Positions 7,382 through 13,860 of a stretch of 13,918 nucleotides of DNA are shown piece after piece. A program made the position numbers and the translations under genes. Location of the stretch: positions 1 to 13,918 of the forward strand of contig JAODGV010000006.1 in assembly GCA_025464425.1 (NCBI GenBank), written 5' to 3'. The notes under the pieces were generated by a model. It ran no database searches and was not told the origin of the DNA. It was given only the letters and a program-made list of their open reading frames with translations. Position 1 is the stretch's first letter, and every line of letters begins with the position of its first letter. Source of the DNA: Methanosarcinales archaeon. GTDB lineage: Archaea > Halobacteriota > Syntropharchaeia > Alkanophagales > Methanospirareceae.

Positions 7382-7843
7382 CTACTGCTCACCTCCTTCA
7401 TCTTCAGACTTCCATGCCAGGTCGAAGAATATAGATGCGAAGATCGCCATCACCGTTAACGCGATTCCCACTTCCACGACGAACGAAATCACCAACCCTC
7501 TCGTCATGGCAATGCCCGTCAGCTTCGCTAACGGTAGTGCGCCATAATTGAGATAATTGGCGATGCCGAGTGATAGTATTATGCAGAGAATACCGATGCC
7601 TGCATAGAGATACAAGCCCAGACTGCTGAGTGCGGTATTCCACGATTCCGGTAGTCTGCTCCGACCCTTAGTGATGCCGAAAGCAGTAACGAATAGCACG
7701 AAAGAAGCAGCGAAGACCACTCCGCCCTGGAAACCACCGCCCGCTCCTTCTGTGCCCACCATCACATACAGTGCATACATCTGTATAAATGGAACCATCA
7801 ATCGGGCAATGGTGTTTATGATGACATCTGGCTTGTGCTTCAT
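7382..7843 (-). CDS. mrpB: Mrp-type antiporter subunit B (MnhB/MbhF-like)
   Basis: A 153-residue integral membrane protein with four predicted helices. The family hallmark is GAGGGFQGGVVFAASFVLFV (33-52), the form of the MnhB GGGFQGG loop. Helix 1 is VPFIQMYALYVMVG (17-30). Later helices cover roughly 75-95 and 115-143, and the tail WKSEDEGGEQ is acidic and cytosolic. In Mrp and Mbh complexes this subunit packs beside MrpC and the MrpA C-terminal module and takes part in sodium transport. Its ATG overlaps the stop of the mbhE-like gene by ATGA, and AGGAGGCGAGG lies just ahead. Confidence 0.92.
   Translation of the reverse strand: MKHKPDVIINTIARLMVPFIQMYALYVMVGTEGAGGGFQGGVVFAASFVLFVTAFGITKGRSRLPESWNTALSSLGLYLYAGIGILCIILSLGIANYLNYGALPLAKLTGIAMTRGLVISFVVEVGIALTVMAIFASIFFDLAWKSEDEGGEQ
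7389..7398 (-). promoter_or_regulatory. Ribosome binding site that fixes the mrpC GTG start
   Basis: The minus strand reads AAGGAGGTGA, fully complementary to the archaeal 16S rRNA 3' end, with 9 bases to the GTG at 7379. It lies inside the end of mrpB and supports the GTG over later starts. Confidence 0.75.
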
Positions 7844-8373
7844 AACTTGCCTCGCCTCCTCAATAACAATATAACGGAAATCCCGGCGGTGAATATGACC
7901 GTTGTCTCACCGAGCGTATCGTAACCCCTGTAATCTGCGAGCCCGGCGGTCACCATGTTCGGCACACCCGTCTCCTCCTCGCATCTCTCCTGCCACCGCA
8001 CCGGTGCGGAATAGCGGTAAACCCACAGTCTGTCTCCTTCTCTATTGATGAAATAGTACTCCTGTAACTCATGATATAGCCGCTCTCCGGTTGGAATGAG
8101 CACATTCCAGCCGCCTTCCTCTTCCTCTACTTTATATCCCGGGGGCAGCGGGAAACCTCTATCTTTTATCTTCTCCGCGAGCACTTCAGGAACCACACCA
8201 TCATTCAAGCTGGTAAGCACATCCGCTCCGGCATCCACACTGATAGAGAGGTTGACCCACCTATTCGCAGGCGAATTGGGGTCACCGAACGCAGGTATGT
8301 CCTCCGCAACGTATATGAACAATGCGCCGAGCAGTATCACGAGCACCAGTGCAGAAGCTGTTATAGCCTTCAT
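7840..8373 (-). CDS. MbhE-like subunit (MrpA C-terminal module) with an extra domain
   Basis: A 177-residue membrane protein. Residues 1-22 are a first membrane helix, followed by DIPAFGDPNSPAN (25-37). The C-terminus has TGVPNMVTAGLADYRGYDTL (135-154) and ends with a second helix (159-171) and RRRGKL. Both ends match MbhE or the matching end of MrpA, where DYRGYDTLGE is nearly invariant. Usual MbhE proteins are about 100 residues and join these two parts almost directly. Here about 90 residues (41-130) are inserted: a soluble segment rich in acidic and aromatic residues (GYKVEEEEGGWNVLIP, HELQEYYFINREGDRLWVY), probably on the outer face. The ATG at 8373, overlapping the previous stop as ATGA with GGGAGGAGA before it, is preferred over an in-frame upstream start at 8487 that would run far into the preceding gene. 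Confidence 0.85.
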   Translation of the reverse strand: MKAITASALVLVILLGALFIYVAEDIPAFGDPNSPANRWVNLSISVDAGADVLTSLNDGVVPEVLAEKIKDRGFPLPPGYKVEEEEGGWNVLIPTGERLYHELQEYYFINREGDRLWVYRYSAPVRWQERCEEETGVPNMVTAGLADYRGYDTLGETTVIFTAGISVILLLRRRGKL

Positions 8374-8615
8374 CTCTTCTCCTCCCGCTTCATCCTCGCC
8401 AGTGCTGCAATCATGAAAGCAGTGGTGGCGCCTGCACCCACCGCAGCCTCCGTGAAGCCAACATCCACCGCATGCATCTCCACCCATACCGCGGCAATAA
8501 CAAAACTGTATGCACTCAGCAGGACAATCGCTGCTAACAGGTCCCTCACCGTTATCGCCGCAAGTGCGATGACCACGAGGAAGAACAATGCGAGCAGGTC
8601 AATCGGTATTATCAT
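8370..8615 (-). CDS. MbhD-like subunit (DUF4040, MrpA C-terminal module)
   Basis: An 81-residue protein with three membrane helices. The sequence RDLLAAIVLLSAYSFVIAAVW (24-44, less one residue) followed by AVDVGFTEAAVGAGATTAFM (49-68) is the hallmark of MbhD/DUF4040, which corresponds to a piece of the long MrpA subunit. The conserved Glu in FTEAAVG lies in the proton or sodium path in solved Mrp/Mbh structures. A separate gene, not fused to MrpA, is the arrangement of Mbh-type and many archaeal Mrp clusters. A good ribosome site, GGAGG (rc of 8624-8628), stands 8 bases before the ATG, inside the end of mrpE. Confidence 0.9.
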   Translation of the reverse strand: MIIPIDLLALFFLVVIALAAITVRDLLAAIVLLSAYSFVIAAVWVEMHAVDVGFTEAAVGAGATTAFMIAALARMKREEKR

Positions 8616-8618
8616 CTT

Positions 8619-9161
8619 TCATTCCTCCATATATACATGTGCTACCTTATTCTGCATGGTTTTATCCACGAGCAGTGCATCCGCGGGCTTCTGCGCAATG
8701 GCATGTACTAAGAACCTGCCACGTTCAGGCTCCACATCTATCGTTATTGTACCGGGCGTGAGCGTGATGGAATTTGCGAGCGTGGTGAGTGCGAAATCGC
8801 TCCTCAAACTCGTATCAAACTCTATTATACGCGGGTCTATCGGCATCTTCGGGTGCAACACGCGGTATGCGACATCGAAGTTCGCCAGTACTATCTGCCA
8901 CAGCTCCCATGGTATGTACAGCAGTAACCGCCAGGTCTTCACAAGATTCATATTCTCACTGCCTGCCAGCAGCAGGTCATGCGAGATGAGAGTTACTATC
9001 GCAGCACAGAACATACCTATGGCTATGCGGATATAATCACAATGCCCTGGTCTGATACACGCAGACATCAGCACCCAGAATACGAACATGATAACGAATA
9101 TGGCAAGCATACCAGATATGCCAGGTTTGCTATTCCCGGTTGATTGTTTATTCTCTCTCAT
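8619..9161 (-). CDS. mrpE: Mrp-type antiporter subunit E (MnhE/MbhA-like)
   Basis: A 180-residue protein. An 18-residue polar N-terminus is followed by helices at about 18-35 and 44-62, and a third amphipathic or membrane segment WRLLLYIPWELWQIVLANFD (77-96). The cytosolic part has the MnhE family signature LANSITLTPGTITID (128-142), then LVHAIAQKPAD and a tail around VYMEE. MrpE is needed for assembly or activity of the antiporter; no catalytic residue is known. One base separates it from mrpG and three from the next gene. Ahead of its ATG is GAGGATGTGAT, an acceptable Shine-Dalgarno sequence. Confidence 0.92.
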   Translation of the reverse strand: MRENKQSTGNSKPGISGMLAIFVIMFVFWVLMSACIRPGHCDYIRIAIGMFCAAIVTLISHDLLLAGSENMNLVKTWRLLLYIPWELWQIVLANFDVAYRVLHPKMPIDPRIIEFDTSLRSDFALTTLANSITLTPGTITIDVEPERGRFLVHAIAQKPADALLVDKTMQNKVAHVYMEE

Positions 9162-9162
9162 A

Positions 9163-9480
9163 TCACATCCTCGGTTCGCCTCTCTTCCATGGCTTCAAGC
9201 CCGTATAATATGCGGCTTTCATTATCGCATGTGTGCCAACGGGGTTAGCCATGAAGATGAAGAACATCAGGAAGAAGAGTTTCACACTGACGAACGACCA
9301 GCCCTGGTATATCATACAGCCCACGATTAGCAGAACCTCGCCGAGCGTATCGCATTTGCCCGTTGCATGCAACCGTGTATAGAAGTCCGGGAGCCGTAAC
9401 AGTCCCACAGCTCCCGTTATCATGAAGAATAGTCCCATGACCATCAGGATTGTTGCTACTATATCTATTATGCCGAACAT
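9163..9480 (-). CDS. mrpG: Mrp-type antiporter subunit G (MnhG/MbhC-like)
   Basis: A 105-residue membrane protein with three predicted helices. The hallmark GLLRLPDFYTRLHATGKCDT (26-45), followed by LGEVLLIVG, is diagnostic of MnhG/PhaG. The end has FFIFMANPVGTHAIMKAAY, also conserved. It forms part of the small-subunit bundle of the antiporter. Its start overlaps the mrpF end by 13 bases, and GAGGGGTGAG lies ahead of the ATG. Confidence 0.93.
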   Translation of the reverse strand: MFGIIDIVATILMVMGLFFMITGAVGLLRLPDFYTRLHATGKCDTLGEVLLIVGCMIYQGWSFVSVKLFFLMFFIFMANPVGTHAIMKAAYYTGLKPWKRGEPRM

Positions 9481-9746
9481 ATCTCACCCCTCTCAAGATA
9501 TTTAGCTATGACCAGTGTGCCAACGAAGTTTAATGCAGCATATAAAAGAGCGATATCCACGAACATCGGGCGCTCGAAGATGTAGCCGATGGCAACCAGG
9601 AGCACGATTACTTTCGTACCTATGACATTCACCGCAGCTACCTGATTGAATACCCCAGGTCCACGCACTGCACGATACAGACAGAGGAGCATCGTAAGTG
9701 CTATGGTAATGCCGACCACCAGGAAGACTTCGGTCATCGAGAGCAT
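9468..9746 (-). CDS. mrpF: Mrp-type antiporter subunit F (MnhF/MbhB-like), first gene of the operon
   Basis: A 92-residue protein of three membrane helices. It has LYRAVRGPGVFNQVAAVNVI (23-42), the MnhF signature (R-x-x-x-GP-x-x-x-x-R/Q-V-x-A-x-N/D), and FVDIALLYAALNFVGTLVIA (62-81). As the operon's first gene it has no Shine-Dalgarno sequence, only AAAAGAAA before the ATG. This fits a leaderless mRNA from the TATA element centred 28 bp upstream. A second Met is at residue 4. The order F-G-E-D-E-B-C differs from the A/B/C order of Mbh operons only by moving the E subunit. Confidence 0.92.
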   Translation of the reverse strand: MLSMTEVFLVVGITIALTMLLCLYRAVRGPGVFNQVAAVNVIGTKVIVLLVAIGYIFERPMFVDIALLYAALNFVGTLVIAKYLERGEICSA

Positions 9747-9769
9747 TTTCTTTTATTATGGTTGATGTA

Positions 9770-9778
9770 TTATAAATA
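9770..9778. promoter_or_regulatory. Shared bidirectional TATA element for mrpF and taw3
   Basis: TTATAAATA is the only good TATA box in the 53-base gap. Its centre (9774) is 26 bp from the taw3 ATG (9800) and 28 bp from the mrpF ATG (9746), so both transcripts would begin at or within 2-3 bases of their start codons. Neither gene has a Shine-Dalgarno sequence. In the mrpF direction the sequence just ahead (CGAAACT) resembles a BRE, so that side may be favoured. Confidence 0.6.
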
Positions 9779-9799
9779 AGTTTCGGTTTTTCACGCACG

Positions 9800-10378
9800 A
9801 TGGCATTTGATGAGGCGAAGAAGAGAGCACTCGCACGATTGCATACGCATGGTGCGGATGATGACATAGTGGAGCTTTTAATGTTGCTTAACAGCCATGA
9901 TGAGTATTACACTACGAGCAGCTGCTCTGGCAGAATCGTTTTGCTGAGCATTCCGTGTACAGGAGCGAAACGAGCTGCGGAATTCGTCGGTAAGTGGCAT
10001 TTTGAAGTGGAAAAAGCCGAGATACTGGCAGCAATAGCGGAGTGGCGAGCACGCCATCGCAGTGGCTACCTGTGGCTGATGGCGCAATCGCCTGTGCTGC
10101 ATGTATCATGCGCAGATATAGATTGTGCGAGAACGCTACTGACGCGCGCAATTACTGCGGGATTCAAGTATAGCGGTATAAAGAGCATAACCGGTGAGCG
10201 TGTGATGGTGGAGATATTGAGCACGGAGCGTATGGATGTCCCCATAGGGAGAGAAGGCGTGGTGTTTTGCGATGAACAATACCTGGAGTTCATCCTGACG
10301 ATAGCGAACTCCATGCTTGTACGTGGCAAGACCAAACTGAAACGGCTTCATTCGCTACTGGAATCACTATCCCAGTAA
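9800..10378 (+). CDS. taw3: tRNA wyosine N4-methyltransferase Taw3 (TYW3 family)
   Basis: A 192-residue protein of the TYW3/Taw3 family, which uses S-adenosylmethionine to methylate the wyosine precursor at position 37 of tRNA-Phe. The family core is NSHDEYYTTSSCSGRIVLLS (31-50), followed by GKWHF (64-68) and LWLMAQSPVLHVSC (91-104). The region GFKYSGIKSITGERVMVEI (121-139) is also characteristic. Length matches archaeal Taw3. Other wyosine genes (taw1, taw2, trm5) are not in the window, as is common. The start ATG has no ribosome site but sits 26 bp from a TATA centre. The last 31 bases overlap the end of the convergent agmatinase gene. Confidence 0.92.
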   Translation: MAFDEAKKRALARLHTHGADDDIVELLMLLNSHDEYYTTSSCSGRIVLLSIPCTGAKRAAEFVGKWHFEVEKAEILAAIAEWRARHRSGYLWLMAQSPVLHVSCADIDCARTLLTRAITAGFKYSGIKSITGERVMVEILSTERMDVPIGREGVVFCDEQYLEFILTIANSMLVRGKTKLKRLHSLLESLSQ

Positions 10379-11145
10379 GCGGCAAGAATTTCAAATATGA
10401 TTCGTGCGGCATTTATGCTCGTTATCCCGTTTCTGATGTCCAGTGACGGGTTCACCTCCACTATGTCAGAGGCAATCACCTCACCGCATGTTATTATCTT
10501 CCGCAGGAGCGAGATAAGCGCCTCAAGCGAGAGCCCACACGGCTCAGGGTCTTCTACTCCGGGTGCTATACCGGGATCAAGCACATCAATATCAATGGAC
10601 AGGTAGAGCTTACCAGAGGGTATCTCAATATCATTATCATCATAGATGCTTATCCGATCTTTCATGAATTCGTACTCGTCCCACGAGGCTGAACGGATAC
10701 CCACCTCTATCACATTCTCAAAGCCCGTTAGCTCCGCCACGCGGCGCATCACACAGGCATTGGAGTACCTGTTGCCCATATACGTGTCACGGAAGTCGGC
10801 ATGTGCATCAATAACAATCAGTTTCGTCACTGCATGACGCTCAAAATAATATTTGAATAGCGGATATGTGATGGAATGGTCACCACCGATGAATATCCGC
10901 CTCCTGTGTGTATCCAGGTCCAGATGCGAGAGACCATCAAGGTCGCCGGCATCATAATACAGCAGGTCAGACAGTTCGAGCTTATCACGCCACATGAAGG
11001 TTTCAAGCCTGTGTGATGCGGCTCTTATCGCATCCGGCGCATCACGCGCACCTTTAATTGTGGCATTGGCATCAAAAGGCACACCAATCAGCTCGTATAC
11101 CGCCTTAGCGCGGTCATTATCGAGTAGAGAGCCTGCGAATTTCAT
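10348..11145 (-). CDS. Agmatinase-family ureohydrolase
   Basis: A 265-residue ureohydrolase with all manganese ligands: H90 in IGGDHSITYP (86-95), D113, H115 and D117 in DAHADFRD (113-120), and D185 and D187 in SIDIDVLDPGIAPG (183-196). The N-terminal GARDAPDAIR (32-41) and IVEVNPSLD (228-236) are also typical. The closest role is agmatinase (agmatine to putrescine plus urea) in archaeal polyamine synthesis; arginase, guanidinobutyrase or another guanidino substrate cannot be excluded. At 265 residues it is a little short of common agmatinases. The ATG at 11145 lies inside the endonuclease V gene (29-base overlap), and GAAGAGAG before it is a plausible ribosome site. The tail SDSSSE overlaps taw3 on the other strand. 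Confidence 0.87.
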   Translation of the reverse strand: MKFAGSLLDNDRAKAVYELIGVPFDANATIKGARDAPDAIRAASHRLETFMWRDKLELSDLLYYDAGDLDGLSHLDLDTHRRRIFIGGDHSITYPLFKYYFERHAVTKLIVIDAHADFRDTYMGNRYSNACVMRRVAELTGFENVIEVGIRSASWDEYEFMKDRISIYDDNDIEIPSGKLYLSIDIDVLDPGIAPGVEDPEPCGLSLEALISLLRKIITCGEVIASDIVEVNPSLDIRNGITSINAARIIFEILAAYWDSDSSSE

Positions 11146-11782
11146 CTCTCTTCAGTTTGTTCGCGCAGAGATGAGCGAGCCTTGTGGGTTCGGGCAGTTT
11201 ATGCCTGCGAATGCAGCTTTTCACAATGGCTAATGCCGTTCCCAGAGATACTCTGTGTCCGGGTGCCACGATAAGGGGTCTGCAGCCATTCTTACTCTTA
11301 TAATAACATGCAACTTCTCTATCATGATACCTTATCGGGCTCGATTCACCCTGCCGGGCGGGTATGGTGCCTGTACCGCATAACAGGTTCTTTGCCACAC
11401 CTATCGTGGGTATATCCAGAGTGACACCCACATGTGTCGCCAGACCTGCGAATCTGGGGTGGTTTATACCGCATCCATCAATCATAAGGACGTCAGGTTT
11501 CGTTTCAAGCCTCCTAAAAGCCGCTATTATCGCCGGCGCTTCACGGAACGACAATAACCCGGGTATATACGGGAAATCAACGGGCATTATCGCACTCGAA
11601 TGATGAAGTAACCGCATGGAGGGGTATTCCAGAACAACAACCGCAGAGATTATCTGCTCATTATCGTGCAGTCGCAAGAAAGCCTGGTCCGCACCACCAA
11701 CGAGTTTCAGCGCACCCATGTGGTCTTCTGTTATCGCCTTTGAGGCTATCTCTTCCTGTATACGGTACATGTCTTCTATCAT
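11117..11782 (-). CDS. nfi: Endonuclease V
   Basis: A 221-residue endonuclease V, which nicks DNA (or RNA) near deoxyinosine or inosine produced by adenine deamination. Metal-binding acidic residues are D32 in VGGADQAF (28-35), E81 in LSFREAP and D102 in IDGCGINHPR (101-110). The PYIPG wedge that senses the lesion is at 71-75, K131 in IGVAKN (127-132), H108 in the HPR element, and H204 in PEPTRLAH (197-204). VAPGHRVSLG (172-181) is the conserved late motif. DGCG replaces the more usual DG-H/N/R-G; that position varies in the family, so activity is expected. GGATGA lies a few bases before the ATG. The gene is divergent from the nicotinamidase gene, with 38 bases between starts. Confidence 0.93.
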   Translation of the reverse strand: MIEDMYRIQEEIASKAITEDHMGALKLVGGADQAFLRLHDNEQIISAVVVLEYPSMRLLHHSSAIMPVDFPYIPGLLSFREAPAIIAAFRRLETKPDVLMIDGCGINHPRFAGLATHVGVTLDIPTIGVAKNLLCGTGTIPARQGESSPIRYHDREVACYYKSKNGCRPLIVAPGHRVSLGTALAIVKSCIRRHKLPEPTRLAHLCANKLKRDEIRRLSTR

Positions 11783-11820
11783 TGTTCATCCTTTAATCTT
11801 TGCATCTTTTATTGATAGAT
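11783..11820. promoter_or_regulatory. Short divergent promoter region between endonuclease V and nicotinamidase
   Basis: 38 AT-rich bases. On the plus strand TTTAATC (11791-11797) is centred about 27 bp before the ATG at 11821, fitting a leaderless start; a second candidate, CTTTTATTG near 11804-11812, is too close. Both boxes are weak matches. The minus-strand promoter must lie partly inside the neighbouring gene. Confidence 0.35.
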
Positions 11821-12390
11821 ATGAGCAATAGAGAAAGTGTTACAGTCACGAAGGATACGGCAGTGATAGTGGTGGATATGCAGAAGGATTTCTGTTACGA
11901 TGATGGTGCTTTATTCGTGGGAGAGCATGTGAAGGATATAATCCCGAAGATAGGTACGCTTGTGGAAGAAGCGCGAAGTGCGGGTCTGCAACTGGTATTC
12001 ACACAGGACTGGCATTCACCGGATGATGATGAGTTCGCGATCTGGGGCAGGCATTGCGTGCAGAACACGATGGGCGCGGAGCTGATAGATGAGCTTTCAG
12101 CAGAGAATGCGTTTATGGTGCGTAAGAAGAAGTACAGTGCATTCTTTGAATCCGGGCTTGAGGCACATCTGCGTGCAACCGGTGTGAGAGCACTGATAAT
12201 TACGGGTGTCGTTACGAACATATGTGTGCTCCATACCGCAATAGATGCGGCACTGCGTGGTTTCATGATAGTGGTGCCTGAGGATTGTGTTGCGGCACTG
12301 GACGATTACGGGCAGGAATACGGGCTTTATCATATAGAGAATGTATTGAAGGGGAGAGTTACGCGCTCGGATGCGATTTCGTTCCGATGA
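11821..12390 (+). CDS. Nicotinamidase / isochorismatase-family cysteine hydrolase
   Basis: A 189-residue hydrolase with the full catalytic triad of the family: D19 in VVDMQKDF (17-24), K104 in RKKKYSAF (101-108) and C135 in GVVTNICVLHTA (129-140). The most likely reaction is nicotinamide to nicotinic acid for NAD salvage. The metal site reads DWHSPDD (63-69), then WGRHC. Classical nicotinamidases have D-x-H followed by a third histidine; here an aspartate stands there, as in some related hydrolases, so the exact amide substrate is less certain. The in-frame ATG at 11800 adds seven residues (MHLLLID) from the promoter region, so 11821 is preferred. Its stop overlaps the tgtA start as ATGA. Confidence 0.85.
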   Translation: MSNRESVTVTKDTAVIVVDMQKDFCYDDGALFVGEHVKDIIPKIGTLVEEARSAGLQLVFTQDWHSPDDDEFAIWGRHCVQNTMGAELIDELSAENAFMVRKKKYSAFFESGLEAHLRATGVRALIITGVVTNICVLHTAIDAALRGFMIVVPEDCVAALDDYGQEYGLYHIENVLKGRVTRSDAISFR

Positions 12391-13847
12391 GCGTTGTGGA
12401 ATTCGAGATACAGCATAAGGACCTGATGGGTCGGACAGGGAGGTTCCGAACATGTCATGGCTACGTTGAGACACCGACAATCATGCCGGTGATAAATCCC
12501 AATCTCATGACGATTAATGCTGAGGAGCTGCGTAAATACGGTGCTGAGATGGTGATTACGAACGCATACATAATTTATAAGAGTGAAGAGCTGAGGGAGG
12601 AGGCACTCAGTCGTGGTATTCACTCGCTGCTGGGCACGGACATGCCGGTAATGACCGATTCGGGCTCGTATCAGCTGTTCGAGTACAGTGATGTGGAGGT
12701 GAGCAATGCTGAGATACTGGAGTTTCAGCGTGATATAGGGTCTGATATATGCGTGCCACTGGATATACCGACACCGCCATATGCCAGCCGGGCGAGAGCG
12801 TTGAGAGATTTAGAGGAGACGCATAAGAGGTTGCGTGAGGCGAGGTTGATGATACCGCCGCATGGCGATAGAATGCTTGCGGGTGTTGTGCAGGGCTCTA
12901 CATACATGGACCTGCGGCAGGAGTCAGCGAAGAGTGCTGCTGATACCGGGTTTGATATATATGCTATCGGCGGCGTGGTGCCGCTTCTGGAATCTTACAG
13001 GTTTGAGACGCTGGTGGATATAATCGTTACGGTGAAGAGGCATCTGCCACTGAGTGCACCGGTTCACCTCTTCGGTGCGGGTCATCCCATGCTGTTCGCA
13101 CTGGCGGTTGCGCTCGGCTGTGACATATTCGATTCCGCGGCATATGCGATATATGCGAAGGCGGGTCGTTACATAACGAGTGAGGGTACGAAACGTGCAC
13201 AGGATTTAGAGTTCTTACCATGTTCGTGCCCGATATGCACGACATATACGGTGGATGAGGTGAAGAGCAGTGCAGACTTATTGGCGGCACATAACCTCCG
13301 GGTATCGTTTGAGGAGATGCGGAAGGTGAAGCAGAGCATAAAGGAGGGTAATTTATGGGAACTGTGTGAGATGCGATGCCGTGCACATCCCGCTATGGTC
13401 GCTGCTCTGAGACGCATGACGTGCTATTCTGAGCTGATTGAGCGTTATGACAGGGTTACGAAGCATCCTTTCTTTTATTTAAGTGAGTGCTCTGCGCATC
13501 GTCCGGAGGTGTTACGGTATTCAAAGAGGCTGAACAGGTTCAAGCTATACGGCAGTGTGCTGATTACCACTTCGCAATCGCAAGCGGGTGAGTTCGACCA
13601 TGTGTTCATTGTGAAGCCGCCTTTCGGACCGTATCCGGTGGAACTTGGGGAGAGCTATCCGGTGGGGCAGGCTGAGATACCTGCGCAGATAGATGAAGGG
13701 GCGAAGACCGTTGCGCTACGGAACGTGTTGCGGCTGCTGGAGTTGAATAGCACTAAAGCGAGGTTCGTGTTCCGGTGCGACCGTAGCTGGGTGGATAATC
13801 CACTGATAGAGGAGATAAGGAAGTATGCGGAGGTGGAGGTTGGGTAA
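12387..13847 (+). CDS. tgtA: Archaeosine tRNA-guanine transglycosylase (short form, no PUA domain)
   Basis: A 486-residue TgtA that replaces guanine 15 in the D-loop of archaeal tRNAs with preQ0, the first committed step of archaeosine. Nucleophile candidates D91 (MTDSGSYQL, 89-97) and D249 (FDSAAYAIYA, 248-257) are present, as are the zinc ligands C279, C281 and C284 in LPCSCPIC with H302 in AAHNL. GVVQGSTY (166-173) and AIGGVVPL (193-200) line the base pocket. The part after about 345 is the archaeal C1/C2 region (YLSECSAHRPEVLRY and PPFGPYPVELGESYPVGQ). Full-length forms continue with a PUA RNA-binding domain; here the gene ends before it, as in split TgtA forms of several euryarchaea, so a separate PUA/ArcS-type protein is expected elsewhere. 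The start at 12387 is set by the ATGA overlap with the gene upstream. Confidence 0.94.
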   Translation: MSVVEFEIQHKDLMGRTGRFRTCHGYVETPTIMPVINPNLMTINAEELRKYGAEMVITNAYIIYKSEELREEALSRGIHSLLGTDMPVMTDSGSYQLFEYSDVEVSNAEILEFQRDIGSDICVPLDIPTPPYASRARALRDLEETHKRLREARLMIPPHGDRMLAGVVQGSTYMDLRQESAKSAADTGFDIYAIGGVVPLLESYRFETLVDIIVTVKRHLPLSAPVHLFGAGHPMLFALAVALGCDIFDSAAYAIYAKAGRYITSEGTKRAQDLEFLPCSCPICTTYTVDEVKSSADLLAAHNLRVSFEEMRKVKQSIKEGNLWELCEMRCRAHPAMVAALRRMTCYSELIERYDRVTKHPFFYLSECSAHRPEVLRYSKRLNRFKLYGSVLITTSQSQAGEFDHVFIVKPPFGPYPVELGESYPVGQAEIPAQIDEGAKTVALRNVLRLLELNSTKARFVFRCDRSWVDNPLIEEIRKYAEVEVG

Positions 13848-13852
13848 ACACA

Positions 13853-13856
13853 GGAG
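13853..13856 (+). promoter_or_regulatory. Ribosome binding site of the gene starting at 13861
   Basis: GGAG within CAGGAGAGAT, 4 bases ahead of an ATG and just after the tgtA stop. It supports a real gene start at 13861. Confidence 0.5.
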
Positions 13857-13860
13857 AGAT

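Noticed and set aside
8374..8487. Cysteine- and histidine-rich N-terminal domain (GGDACGGCWLHGGCGGC) on the MbhE-like protein
   Set aside because: It is the antiparallel-frame shadow of the mbhD-like gene. The ATG at 8373 has a good ribosome site and an ATGA overlap, and a normal first membrane helix starts there.
8413..9036. Long plus-strand open frame (207 codons) opposite mrpE and mbhD
   Set aside because: Low-complexity Ser/Ala/Thr-rich translation typical of antisense frames; the minus-strand genes are clearly real members of known families.
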